Below are positions 17,705-26,743 of a stretch of 64,000 nucleotides of DNA, in pieces; the first letter of the stretch is position 1, and every line of letters starts with the position of its first letter. The DNA lies in the NCBI RefSeq assembly GCF_006210265.1, contig NZ_VCNC01000002.1, forward strand, positions 434,001-498,000. The letters run 5' to 3'. The translations under genes were made by a program, and so were the position numbers. The notes under the pieces were generated by a model, which saw nothing but the letters and a program-made list of their open reading frames with translations, made no database searches and was not told the DNA's origin. The stretch comes from Desulfovibrio sp. UCD-KL4C. GTDB taxonomy: Bacteria > Desulfobacterota > Desulfovibrionia > Desulfovibrionales > Desulfovibrionaceae.

Positions 17705-18667
17705 ATGACTGCACCAATTTTAAAAATCAAGAATTTAACAACATCTTTTGCGACTCCTAACGGAATCATCAGGGCTGTGGATAATGCCAGTCTTGAATTA
17801 GGGCAAGGAGAAACTTTAGCAGTTGTAGGTGAATCAGGCTGTGGTAAGACAGTTTTATCCCTTTCAATAATGGGGCTTATACCAGATCCTCCAGGAAGAA
17901 TTACAGATGGACAGGTCATTTATAAAGATCAGGATTTAGTCCTGCTGACTGAAAAACAAATGCAAAAGATTCGTGGAAATCATCTTTCTATGATTTTTCA
18001 GGAACCTATGACATCGCTCAATCCGGTATTCAAAATAGGAGATCAGATAGGTGAAGCTCTGAGACTTCATAATGGACTTGATCAGTATGAAGCTGCACAA
18101 GCTGCTATAGAAGCTCTAGCTCTTGTAGGCATGCCAAATCCACAAACTAGGGTTAACAGCTTCCCCCATGAGTTAAGCGGAGGAATGCGGCAACGCGTAA
18201 TGATAGCAATGGCCCTTGCCTGTAGCCCTCAAATACTCATTGCCGACGAACCAACTACAGCTTTAGACGTAACTATTCAAGCGCAGATACTAAAACTACT
18301 TGATAACATGAAAAAGAAAATCAACGGTTCCGTAATGCTCATAACACATGACCTTGGTGTTGTAGCCAGAGTCGCTACCCGTGTTGCTGTCATGTATGCT
18401 GGACAATTAGTTGAATGCTCGAAAATTAATGATTTATTTAAAGAACCGCTTCATCCATATACTAAAGGACTCCTTGCGTCAGTACCAAAACTTGGCAGCC
18501 GCGCAGATCTCACGCCAATTCCGGGAAATGTACCGCCCTTGAATAACCTTCCGGCAGGGTGCAGATTTCACCCTAGATGCCAATATGCCTTTGATAAATG
18601 CAAAAAACTTCCACCACAATTGACGGTCAAAGAAGGAAGAGAAATTCGCTGCTGGCTGCATGCGTAA
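17705..18667 (+). CDS. Oligopeptide/dipeptide ABC transporter ATPase, OppD/DppD-like
   Basis: A 320-residue ABC ATPase with Walker A GESGCGKT (about 42-49), the LSGGMRQR signature, Walker B ILIADEPT, and the OppD/DppD C-terminal extension with cysteines (CRFHPRCQYAFDKC ... CW). The extension is typical of oligopeptide or nickel/peptide importers. No permease or substrate-binding protein is nearby, so the ATPase pair is orphaned here. There is no clear ribosome site before the ATG at 17705. The next gene overlaps it by 8 bases, indicating an operon. Confidence 0.88.
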   Translation: MTAPILKIKNLTTSFATPNGIIRAVDNASLELGQGETLAVVGESGCGKTVLSLSIMGLIPDPPGRITDGQVIYKDQDLVLLTEKQMQKIRGNHLSMIFQEPMTSLNPVFKIGDQIGEALRLHNGLDQYEAAQAAIEALALVGMPNPQTRVNSFPHELSGGMRQRVMIAMALACSPQILIADEPTTALDVTIQAQILKLLDNMKKKINGSVMLITHDLGVVARVATRVAVMYAGQLVECSKINDLFKEPLHPYTKGLLASVPKLGSRADLTPIPGNVPPLNNLPAGCRFHPRCQYAFDKCKKLPPQLTVKEGREIRCWLHA

Positions 18668-19640
18668 TTTTTATGGAATAAAAATGACATCAAATATTCT
18701 TGAAATAAAAAATATCAAACGACACTACCCCGTCAGCGGCGGAATACTTTCGTTATCAAAAGCGACTATTAAAGCAGTCAACGATATTTCACTTGTGGTA
18801 AAGAGCGGTGAAACGCTCGGACTTGTAGGGGAATCAGGATGCGGAAAATCGACCCTTGCACGATTGCTTACAGGCCTTGAAGCGCCAAATTCAGGATCTA
18901 TTTCTTTCAATGGTAAACCATTTCAAGATTGGGATTCTTCCAAAATAGGAACAATGATCCAGATGATTTTTCAGGATCCATACTCATCTCTTAACCCGAG
19001 ACAAAAAGTCGGAAATATTATTTCAGAAGGGATGAGAATACATAAAACAGGCTCACGAAAAGAAATTTTTACACGAGTTGAAGAGTTACTTGTACAGGTT
19101 GGAATGCGCCCAGAACATGCCAAAAGATATCCACATGAATTTTCAGGTGGCCAAAGACAACGCATTGCCATTGCACGAGCCATTGCAATGAACCCTGCCC
19201 TCATAATCTGTGACGAACCCGTTTCCGCACTCGATGTTTCTGTCCAGGCTCAAGTTCTTAATTTACTTAAAAAAATTCAAAAAGAATTCTCTCTCAGCTA
19301 TGTCTTCATTTCTCACGATTTATCGGTTGTAAGTCATATCAGTGACCGTGTTGCTGTAATGTATTTAGGCAAACTTATGGAAATTGCACCGACTGAAGAG
19401 CTTTACCACAATCCACTTCATCCATATACTCGGATCTTGCTTAGTGCAGTTCCGATTCCGGACCCGACCATTCAGACATCTGATATTGCAGTTACGGGTG
19501 ATATTCCAAGCCCCATTGCTCCACCCTCCGGTTGCCCTTTTCACACTCGCTGCCCGAAGGCTATGGATATATGCAAAAAGAATCAGCCTGTCCGTAATGT
19601 AATTACAAAAGACCACATGGTCTTCTGTAACTTATATTAA
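18660..19640 (+). CDS. Oligopeptide/dipeptide ABC transporter ATPase, OppF/DppF-like
   Basis: The partner ATPase, 326 residues from the ATG at 18660 or 318 from the in-frame ATG at 18684. The second start matches the family better, as similarity begins at NILEIKNIKRHY, but both are possible. Motifs: GESGCGKST near 60, FSGGQRQR, LIICDEPVSALDVS. The same cysteine-rich C-terminal extension is present (CPFHTRCPKAMDIC). It shares the operon with the OppD-like gene. Confidence 0.88.
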   Translation: MRNFYGIKMTSNILEIKNIKRHYPVSGGILSLSKATIKAVNDISLVVKSGETLGLVGESGCGKSTLARLLTGLEAPNSGSISFNGKPFQDWDSSKIGTMIQMIFQDPYSSLNPRQKVGNIISEGMRIHKTGSRKEIFTRVEELLVQVGMRPEHAKRYPHEFSGGQRQRIAIARAIAMNPALIICDEPVSALDVSVQAQVLNLLKKIQKEFSLSYVFISHDLSVVSHISDRVAVMYLGKLMEIAPTEELYHNPLHPYTRILLSAVPIPDPTIQTSDIAVTGDIPSPIAPPSGCPFHTRCPKAMDICKKNQPVRNVITKDHMVFCNLY

Positions 19641-19685
19641 TTTTTTATTATTTAACTATACACAAAAACAAAAAAGGAGACAGAT

Positions 19686-20240
19686 ATGATATCCAGAGAT
19701 GATGCATTTGAGCTGCTGAAGCTAAACACTCACGAAGAGAATCTTATTCACCATGCACTTGAGTCTGAAGCTGTCCTGAAAGCTATTGCGACTAAACTTG
19801 GTAAAAATCAGGATAAGTGGGCTCTTACCGGCCTTCTGCATGATCTTGATTACAGCAAAACATGTACAGATCCAGAAAATCACGGACTTATTTCCGCGCA
19901 AATCCTCGAAGAACATCTCCCGCCTGATTCAATCAAAGCAATCAGGGCACACAATTCAGAAATGAACGGAGTAAAGCCGGATACCGACCTTGATTTTGCT
20001 CTACGCTGCGGAGAGACAGTTACCGGACTCATACACGCTAATGCTCTGATACGCCCTGAAAAGATGAAAGGAATGACTCCTAAAAGCCTCGTAAAAAAGA
20101 TGAAAGCAAAAGCCTTTGCTGCAAGTGTTAACCGGGATATTATAAAAGAATGTGAACATATCGGTTTAGATCTGAAAGACTTTCTGGCTCTTTCGATAGC
20201 TGCAATTGAAGAAATAGCTCCAGAAGTTGGTATTGGATAA
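19686..20240 (+). CDS. HD domain (HDIG-type) protein
   Basis: A 184-residue cytosolic HD-domain protein. The HD pair is in LLHDLDYSK (about residues 56-64), with preceding NLIHHALES and following AHNSEM histidines that would complete the metal site. Such small stand-alone HDIG proteins are putative phosphohydrolases of unknown substrate. It starts after a GGAGA ribosome site, 45 bases after the ABC ATPase gene, and ends at a terminator facing a ModE-like gene. Confidence 0.8.
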   Translation: MISRDDAFELLKLNTHEENLIHHALESEAVLKAIATKLGKNQDKWALTGLLHDLDYSKTCTDPENHGLISAQILEEHLPPDSIKAIRAHNSEMNGVKPDTDLDFALRCGETVTGLIHANALIRPEKMKGMTPKSLVKKMKAKAFAASVNRDIIKECEHIGLDLKDFLALSIAAIEEIAPEVGIG

Positions 20241-20261
20241 CCTTTTTCAAAAATTTTAAAA

Positions 20262-20290
20262 AAAAAGGGGAAGCATAACAGCTTCCCCTT
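20262..20290. terminator. bidirectional terminator
   Basis: AAGGGGAAGC (20265-20274) pairs perfectly with GCTTCCCCTT (20281-20290) around ATAACA. The run of A on the left makes it a strong terminator for the minus-strand ModE-like gene. For the + strand the T tract is interrupted. Confidence 0.85.
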
Positions 20291-20317
20291 CTATTTTGAT
20301 ATGATCGTTTAGTTAAC

Positions 20318-20710
20318 TTACTCTTTCATTCTTCTTTCTTCATCTTCTTCAAAAGAAGCAATTCTCCATGGAAATGATTTCCGTGCAGTCATTACTGCAA
20401 AATTTTCAACTTCTTTTGTCCACTGGCGGTATTCTTCAAGAACACGTTCTCCAAGCGGCGTAAGGCTACATCCTCCACGCCCTCTAGTTTTAAGAACCAA
20501 TGAATCACCAAGAACTTCTTCAGTATTTTTGAGTCTTCCCCATGCAGCCCGATATGACATGCCAAGCTCTTTTGCAGCCTTGTTAAGTGATCCCAGCTCT
20601 TCAATTTTTTCAAGAAGCTGAGCCCGACCCAGACCAAACAGCATACCTTCATCCGTTTCCAGCCAAAGGTTCAGCCTTACTCTAGGGCAAAAATTATCAT
20701 TTCCTGACAT
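20318..20710 (-). CDS. ModE-like winged-helix regulator without molybdate domains
   Basis: A 130-residue protein matching the N-terminal LysR-type winged helix of ModE: LGRAQLLEKIEELGSLNKAAKELGMSYRAAW, then RGGCSLTPLGERVLEEYR. It lacks the C-terminal TOBE/molybdate-binding domains, so it may bind DNA without sensing molybdate or may use another ligand. It is divergent from the MATE gene across 196 bases and could regulate it (inference). AGGAGA precedes the start. Confidence 0.8.
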   Translation of the reverse strand: MSGNDNFCPRVRLNLWLETDEGMLFGLGRAQLLEKIEELGSLNKAAKELGMSYRAAWGRLKNTEEVLGDSLVLKTRGRGGCSLTPLGERVLEEYRQWTKEVENFAVMTARKSFPWRIASFEEDEERRMKE

Positions 20711-20906
20711 GTCGTCTCCTTCTAAAAATAATTCGATATCGCTTATATATTTTTTTTAACATAAAGTAACACGTCTGAAAACAACCCCTTGCTTTTCCAA
20801 AAACGATAACTAAGTTTATGGTCTTGACAAAATGAATACATCAATAATCTTATTAAAAAGTATATTTAATTTATAATATTATGACACAACGGAGCTTACT
20901 CATTCA

Positions 20907-22295
20907 ATGGACATGACCACTGCGGATATGACCAACTCTCCATATAAGACTATATGGAACCTTTCATGGCCTCAAATTCTGATGATGTTTTTTCATCTGA
21001 CAATAGGTCTTGTTGATGTATGGGTCGCCGGCAAACTAGGCCGCGATATTCAGGCATCGATGGGCATGGTCAGCCAATCACTTTTCTTTTTCCTAGTCAT
21101 CGGCATGGCAGTTGCTAACGGATCTGTTGCGGCAATAAGTCAATCGATAGGTGCCGGAAGAATACTCAGAGCTAAGCGATATGTAGGACTTTGCTTTCAA
21201 CTTGGCGCGGTATTGGGTTTGATTATTTTTATCATTGGGTTTCCGCTTAGAGACGGAATGCTGACCATACTGAGAGTTCCAGAGGAAATGCGCCATGTAA
21301 TGCAATATTTTATCAAAATATTTCTTTACTTGCTTCCCCTCTATTACCTTTTGGTCATTACTAATGCTATTTTCAGAGCTCAAAAGAAAGTTCTGCTACC
21401 ACTGTATAGCATGGTCATTGTAACTGTTCTTAATACGATCTTAGATCTTGGTCTCGGGCTCGGAATGTGGGGACTACCGGATTTAGGGTATCAGGGAATA
21501 GCTCTTTCGACTTTTTATTCTATTTCAATAGGCGCTTTGTTTAATGTTTTTATCTTATATAAATCAGGTGCACTACGCAAAAAATCTTTTGCTCCACTCA
21601 AATGGTCTCGCAAAGCTTTTCCCTATTTATTTAAAGTTGCATGGCCAAGCGGACTTATGCAACTTGTCTGGCATTCCGGATATCTGGTACTATATTCCAT
21701 AACAGCCAGTCTTTCAGCTGACAACGTTATAGCTCTTGCAGGTATGACAGCAGGAATTAAAATCGAATCGATAATTTTTCTTCCCGCGTTTGCCTTCAAC
21801 ATGACTGCTTCAATTATCATCGGGCATTACCTAGGAGATGGTAAACCTGATGAAGCAAAAAAGTTCGGTTACAGAATCCTCTTCCTAGGGATTATTTTTT
21901 TAAGCCTTACCGCCTTAGGATTATGGCAGTATATCAAGCCTTTAACAGCTATTATTGCCCCGGAAAAAGTTGTTCTGGATGAAGCTGTAAACTACTTATT
22001 CTACAATGTTCTAGCTATTCCGTTCACGCTTACCTCCATGATTATGGCTGGTGCGCTTAACGGAGCAGGAGCTACTTTATACAATTTATTTATTTTTTCT
22101 TTTACAATCTGGGGACTCAGACTACCGCTTGCATATTACCTTGGGCATCAAGTCATGCACTCTGCAACCGGTATCTGGATAGCAATGCTTATTTCCCAAA
22201 TTGTTCAAGCCTCAATAATGTTTTACGTTTTCTCACGCTGTGACTGGCAGAGATTCAGCATGACCAGCAATAAAAAAAGGATTAACCATGGATAA
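20907..22295 (+). CDS. MATE family efflux transporter
   Basis: A 462-residue inner-membrane protein with about 12 hydrophobic segments and the MATE pattern (NLSWPQILMMFFHLTIGLVDVW at the N-terminus, internal twofold repeat). It should export cationic drugs or metabolites using Na+ or H+. GGAG at 20891 lies 12 bases before the ATG at 20907; downstream ATGs at 20913 and 20928 are alternatives. The 3' end overlaps the next gene by 8 bases. Confidence 0.88.
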   Translation: MDMTTADMTNSPYKTIWNLSWPQILMMFFHLTIGLVDVWVAGKLGRDIQASMGMVSQSLFFFLVIGMAVANGSVAAISQSIGAGRILRAKRYVGLCFQLGAVLGLIIFIIGFPLRDGMLTILRVPEEMRHVMQYFIKIFLYLLPLYYLLVITNAIFRAQKKVLLPLYSMVIVTVLNTILDLGLGLGMWGLPDLGYQGIALSTFYSISIGALFNVFILYKSGALRKKSFAPLKWSRKAFPYLFKVAWPSGLMQLVWHSGYLVLYSITASLSADNVIALAGMTAGIKIESIIFLPAFAFNMTASIIIGHYLGDGKPDEAKKFGYRILFLGIIFLSLTALGLWQYIKPLTAIIAPEKVVLDEAVNYLFYNVLAIPFTLTSMIMAGALNGAGATLYNLFIFSFTIWGLRLPLAYYLGHQVMHSATGIWIAMLISQIVQASIMFYVFSRCDWQRFSMTSNKKRINHG

Positions 22296-23169
22296 TAAAT
22301 TCAACCCGATTACCCTCTGTTGCCAAGAAAAATTTGATAAAGTTCTAAAAGAATGTCCTCAGCTTACATCTGATTATACTTTCGCTAACATATGGGGGTG
22401 GACAGATTATTACGGCCTTGAACTTAACTGCTCAGACGACCTTGTGTGGATCAGGCAGACTAAACCGGAACTGATTCACTGGGCACCTCTCGGCAACTGG
22501 GATAACGTGGACTGGGAAAAGTGCGAATTGATGAACACACCCGGGACTAAGTTTACCCGTATTCCTGAAAAGCTGGCTATGCGCCTGCAAGATATATTCG
22601 GTGACAAAATTATACTGGACGAAAACCGTGACCACTTCGACTATGTATATTCAGTCGAAGAATTAATAGAACTTCGCGGCAAAAAATTTCATAAAAAAAA
22701 GAACTTACTCCGCCAATTTATTAAGAACTATAACTTCGAATATAGAGAAATTACTCCTGACTGCGTAGAAGAAGTACTTGAAATGCAATTTGACTGGTAT
22801 CGCTGGCAGGAAGAAAATAACAGCTCTGCTGCGCTTGTTGCTGAAAATGAAGCCATTTCAAAAGTTATGAAAGAAATGGACACCATAACACATCTCACAG
22901 GTGGAACTCTGCGTATTGATGGACGTATAATTGCCTACACGATAGCGGAACCATTAGGGGATGATACCATCGTCATCCATTTTGAAAAAGGAAACACCTA
23001 TTTTAAAGGTGTCTATCAGGCTATCAACCAGATGTTTCTCGAAAATTCAGCAGGTAACAAAACATTTGTTAACCGCGAACAAGATCTTGGTGAACCTGGC
23101 TTAAGAAAAGCCAAACTTTCATACCACCAAGTTGATTTTATGAAAAAATACGAAATTACCGTTCGCTAG
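22288..23169 (+). CDS. DUF2156 / LPG-synthase-C-like protein
   Basis: A 293-residue cytosolic protein of the DUF2156 family, which has a GNAT-like fold related to the C-terminal domain of lysyl-phosphatidylglycerol synthase. Seen: the N-terminal SDYTFANIWGWTDYYG block, KKFHKKKNLLRQFIKNY in the middle, and a C-terminal FVNREQDLGEPGLRKAKLSYHQ block. The substrate is unknown; an aminoacyl or acyl transfer is a family-based guess. Overlap with the MATE gene suggests co-expression. Confidence 0.8.
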   Translation: MDNKFNPITLCCQEKFDKVLKECPQLTSDYTFANIWGWTDYYGLELNCSDDLVWIRQTKPELIHWAPLGNWDNVDWEKCELMNTPGTKFTRIPEKLAMRLQDIFGDKIILDENRDHFDYVYSVEELIELRGKKFHKKKNLLRQFIKNYNFEYREITPDCVEEVLEMQFDWYRWQEENNSSAALVAENEAISKVMKEMDTITHLTGGTLRIDGRIIAYTIAEPLGDDTIVIHFEKGNTYFKGVYQAINQMFLENSAGNKTFVNREQDLGEPGLRKAKLSYHQVDFMKKYEITVR

Positions 23170-23215
23170 ATCTATAAATTACCGATTTTAATCGCAGCCT
23201 GACAAGGTGACTTAA

Positions 23216-24502
23216 ATGATTCTGACATCAACAGAACGCAAGAGATTCGTCGTTCTGGGTCTTGACGGACTCCCAGCATCTCTTGCTATTAAAATGGCTG
23301 CAAAGTTGCCCAATCTTAGTAAAATTGCGGGTAAAAACACGCCTCTGACAGCTGAAATTCCGGAACTTTCACCTGTAAACTGGACTTCTTTCTTCACTGC
23401 TGCAGGCCCTGAAAGTCATGGTATTTACGGGTTTACTAAATTAGATAGAAGCTCATATACGTTATCCATAAACAACTTCGACAACGTTTATGGGGATACT
23501 ATTTTCGATCAGATAGGTAAAAAAGGGTTCGTCAGCAAAGTGATAAACCTTCCCAATACCTATCCAGCTCCACCTCTACGGGGAATGCTTATTTCAGGTT
23601 TTGTGGCTGATTCACTTAAAAAGGCAGTTTACCCGCCATTTTTGCTGGGCCCGCTAAAGAGTTCAGGCTTTATATTAGAAGCTGACACTACCAAAGGTCT
23701 AATGGCCCCTGAGTATTTAATTGATCAAGTCTCCAAAACACTCGAATGCCGACTGAAGGCATTCGAAATGTTTTGGAATGATCTAGCATGGGATCTGTTT
23801 GTTATAGTTTTTACCGAAACAGACAGGCTCTTCCATTTCCTATACCCTGCTTTTGAAGATACAAATCACCCCTTACACTCCATTTGTATGGGATTCATGG
23901 TTAAATGGGACGCAGCAATCGGACGTGTTCTTGATAGATTCGAAGCTCTACCCAGCCCCAAAAAACTAATTTCATTTGCAGACCATGGGTTCACCTCACT
24001 TAAAACGGAGGTTGACCTCAATGCGTTCCTCCTTCAAAAAGGACTTCTTAGTTTTAGACATACTCCAGCAAACCAATGGGACTCAACTGCTATCAGCAAC
24101 GAAAGCAAAGCTTTCGCACTTGATCCCGGTAGAATATACATTCATACAGCCGAAAATTTTGCCCGTGGGCAAGTAAACAAGCTGGAGACGGAGTCTATTA
24201 CCAAAGCAATTGCTTCTGATCTAATGAAACTTGAATTTAACGGACAGCAAGTAATGGAATCCGTTCACACTGGAACACAGCTATACGGCAATAATGCAAT
24301 TGGTCATCCACCTGATTTAATTTGCACTGCAAAACCTGGGTTTGACCTCAAAGCCAAATTCGATCGCAATGATATTTACGGATTCTTCGGTAGGACAGGT
24401 ACGCATACCCGCAAGGACGCTTTTTTTTATAGTTCTGACGGAGAACAGGCCGAGTTGATGCGCGACACTGGGAAAATGATTTTAAACTGGTTTGAAATTT
24501 AG
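23216..24502 (+). CDS. Alkaline phosphatase superfamily phosphodiesterase/nucleotide pyrophosphatase
   Basis: A 428-residue member of the type I phosphodiesterase group. The first metal aspartate lies in VVLGLDGLP (residue about 16). The nucleophile Thr is in SPVNWTSFFTAAGPESHGIYGF, and later metal ligands appear in FTETDRLFH and SFADHGFTS. There is no signal peptide, so it is cytosolic. Substrate unknown. AAGGTGA precedes the ATG, and it follows the DUF2156 gene by 46 bases. Confidence 0.82.
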   Translation: MILTSTERKRFVVLGLDGLPASLAIKMAAKLPNLSKIAGKNTPLTAEIPELSPVNWTSFFTAAGPESHGIYGFTKLDRSSYTLSINNFDNVYGDTIFDQIGKKGFVSKVINLPNTYPAPPLRGMLISGFVADSLKKAVYPPFLLGPLKSSGFILEADTTKGLMAPEYLIDQVSKTLECRLKAFEMFWNDLAWDLFVIVFTETDRLFHFLYPAFEDTNHPLHSICMGFMVKWDAAIGRVLDRFEALPSPKKLISFADHGFTSLKTEVDLNAFLLQKGLLSFRHTPANQWDSTAISNESKAFALDPGRIYIHTAENFARGQVNKLETESITKAIASDLMKLEFNGQQVMESVHTGTQLYGNNAIGHPPDLICTAKPGFDLKAKFDRNDIYGFFGRTGTHTRKDAFFYSSDGEQAELMRDTGKMILNWFEI

Positions 24503-24604
24503 CGTATTAACCTGTTTATTTTATATATTTAATACTTTTCTTTAACACCCCTTTTACAAGGGTGCAGGGGCAACGGACCATGCCCGTCGGAGACACACAA
24601 ATAA

Positions 24605-26734
24605 ATGATTGATTTCAAAAAAGAACTGAACCCAGCACAATATGAAGCCGCGACAAATCCACATGGTCCTGTACTTGTTATTGCCGGAGCGGGCAGCGGA
24701 AAAACTAGAACCATTGTTTATAGACTTGCATGGCTTGTTGAACAAGGCATCCCGCCAGAATCTATACTACTGATGACTTTTACCCGTAAAGCTGCTCAGG
24801 AAATGTTGACTAGAACTGAGCTAATTCTAGGAAGACCTTTGACAGGAACCAACGGTGGAACGTTCCATTCTTTTGCTTTTTCCATTCTACGCCAAAATGC
24901 CGCTGAAATAGGTTTTCCAAACGGTTTTACACTTATGGACCGTGGTGATTGCGAAGATGTCATACGAGAAGTAAAAACTAATTTCGGATTCGGACAGAAA
25001 GACCGCTCTTACCCCAAAAAAGCGACTCTCCTTGATCTAGTCACCAAATCCAGAAATAAAGAAGTCTCCATCGATTTTCTGCTGAATTCAGAAGCATTCC
25101 ATCTAGCTTGCTACGGTGATGAAATGCAACAGATTGCTAAAGGTTATACCATCTACAAAAAGCAACATGGTTTAATGGATTATGACGATCTTCTTTTTTA
25201 CCTTGAAGAACTGCTGGCAAAAGACGAATTCTTAAGGAATTCGTTGCGTAGCCGCTTCCAATATATAATGGTGGACGAATATCAGGACACCAACCTCGTA
25301 CAGGCTCGCATTGTACAACATCTAGCAGGTAAAGAAGGCAATGTAATGGCTGTTGGTGATGATGCTCAGTCCATTTATTCATTCAGAGGAGCAGACGTAA
25401 CTAATATCCTAAAATTCCCTGATATTTTTGACAATGTAAAAGTTGTTCGCCTTGAACAAAACTACCGCTCAACTCAGCCTATACTTGATATTACCAATGC
25501 AATTCTGGACGGCGCGGCCAATAAATTTGACAAGAAACTGTTCACCGAAAAGACATGGGGTAAAAAGCCCCAGTTAATGATTCCCCTAAGTGACTTCAGT
25601 CAATCTACAAGGATTCTGGACCGCATTATAGAGTTACAAAAAAGACACGGACCGGAAGAAGTGGCCGTACTTTTCAGAGCAGGATACCAAAGTTATGGGC
25701 TGGAAGTTGCGCTTAAAAGACTAGGCGTAAGTTATAAAAAGTATGGCGGGCTAAAATTTAACGAAGCCGCACATATTAAAGATGTATTGTCATTTTTAAG
25801 GCTTATCGAAAATCCGGCGGATATTATCGCATGGCAACGCTGTCTTGGGCACATCAAAGGAGTCGGCCCTAAAACCGCCCAAAAAATTGCAAATACAGTT
25901 ATTTCAGGCGATATTAAATCTATTGAAAAATTCACAAAGAAATACACTTTGCTGAAGGATATTCTGTCTGACATTGATGGATTAAGGGAAAAAAGATCAT
26001 CCCCTTCTACCTCACTTGAAGTTATTATACCTCTTTATACGCCTATACTTGTTGCGGCTTACCCAGACGATTATCCCAGACGAGAAGCTGGTCTTGATCA
26101 ACTTTTACAAATCGCAAACAATTACACCAATCTTGACAATTTCCTTGCAGATATGTGTCTTGATCCTGATCAGCATCAAGAAGAAAAAACGCAAGAAAAT
26201 CTCATAACTCTTTCTACCATTCACTCGGCAAAAGGGCTTGAGTGGAAAGCTGTAATAATTATCGATCTGGTTGAAGACAGATTCCCTTCTAGGAAATCAA
26301 TGCACAAACCCCTTGAGTATGAAGAAGAACGCAGATTGCTGTACGTCGCCTGCACTAGAGCAAAAGAAGAACTGATTCTTTCTGCTCCGGCTTCACTTTA
26401 CCGCAAGAACTCTGACTTTAATGAGCCTGCAGCCCCAAGTCCTTTTATCCGTGAACTTGATAATTACTTATTTGATGAATTGCATGAATCGTATTCCGGC
26501 GGAATGAACAAACAAAAAGTTGCGGCTGTTCCGTCTTTTGAAACAGCACCAAATCATGCAACATCCTCATCTGAACCGATAAAAATAAAAAATCCTCAGA
26601 AATTAGGGCATTGCAAACATAAAATTTTCGGACGTGGCAAAATTATAGAAAAAGTTGATCCCAATAAGCTTAAAATCAATTTTCCAGGATTTGGTGTTAA
26701 GGTAATTGTAGAAGACTTTGTTGAGCTTTTGTAG
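24605..26734 (+). CDS. UvrD/Rep/PcrA-type ATP-dependent DNA helicase
   Basis: A 709-residue superfamily 1A 3'-5' helicase. Motifs in order: AGAGSGKTRT (Walker A, about residue 29), TFTRKAAQEM (Ia), VDEYQDTN (Walker B), GDDAQSIYSFRGA (III), QNYRST (IV), TIHSAKGLEWKAV (V) and EERRLLYVACTRAKEEL (VI). The C-terminus (about 640-709) is a small extra domain with GHCKHKIFGRGKI, as seen in PcrA/UvrD proteins. Role: repair or replication restart. thiL begins 9 bases after. Confidence 0.92.
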   Translation: MIDFKKELNPAQYEAATNPHGPVLVIAGAGSGKTRTIVYRLAWLVEQGIPPESILLMTFTRKAAQEMLTRTELILGRPLTGTNGGTFHSFAFSILRQNAAEIGFPNGFTLMDRGDCEDVIREVKTNFGFGQKDRSYPKKATLLDLVTKSRNKEVSIDFLLNSEAFHLACYGDEMQQIAKGYTIYKKQHGLMDYDDLLFYLEELLAKDEFLRNSLRSRFQYIMVDEYQDTNLVQARIVQHLAGKEGNVMAVGDDAQSIYSFRGADVTNILKFPDIFDNVKVVRLEQNYRSTQPILDITNAILDGAANKFDKKLFTEKTWGKKPQLMIPLSDFSQSTRILDRIIELQKRHGPEEVAVLFRAGYQSYGLEVALKRLGVSYKKYGGLKFNEAAHIKDVLSFLRLIENPADIIAWQRCLGHIKGVGPKTAQKIANTVISGDIKSIEKFTKKYTLLKDILSDIDGLREKRSSPSTSLEVIIPLYTPILVAAYPDDYPRREAGLDQLLQIANNYTNLDNFLADMCLDPDQHQEEKTQENLITLSTIHSAKGLEWKAVIIIDLVEDRFPSRKSMHKPLEYEEERRLLYVACTRAKEELILSAPASLYRKNSDFNEPAAPSPFIRELDNYLFDELHESYSGGMNKQKVAAVPSFETAPNHATSSSEPIKIKNPQKLGHCKHKIFGRGKIIEKVDPNKLKINFPGFGVKVIVEDFVELL

Positions 26735-26743
26735 GTCAAAAAA

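Noticed and set aside
20824-20850. TTGACA followed by TAATCT upstream of the MATE gene
   Set aside because: The spacer would be 15 bases and the -10 is weak. I cannot support it as a promoter.
24540-24590. GC-rich CACCC...GGGTG hairpin before the helicase gene
   Set aside because: The stem is only five pairs with no T tract. A chance structure cannot be excluded.
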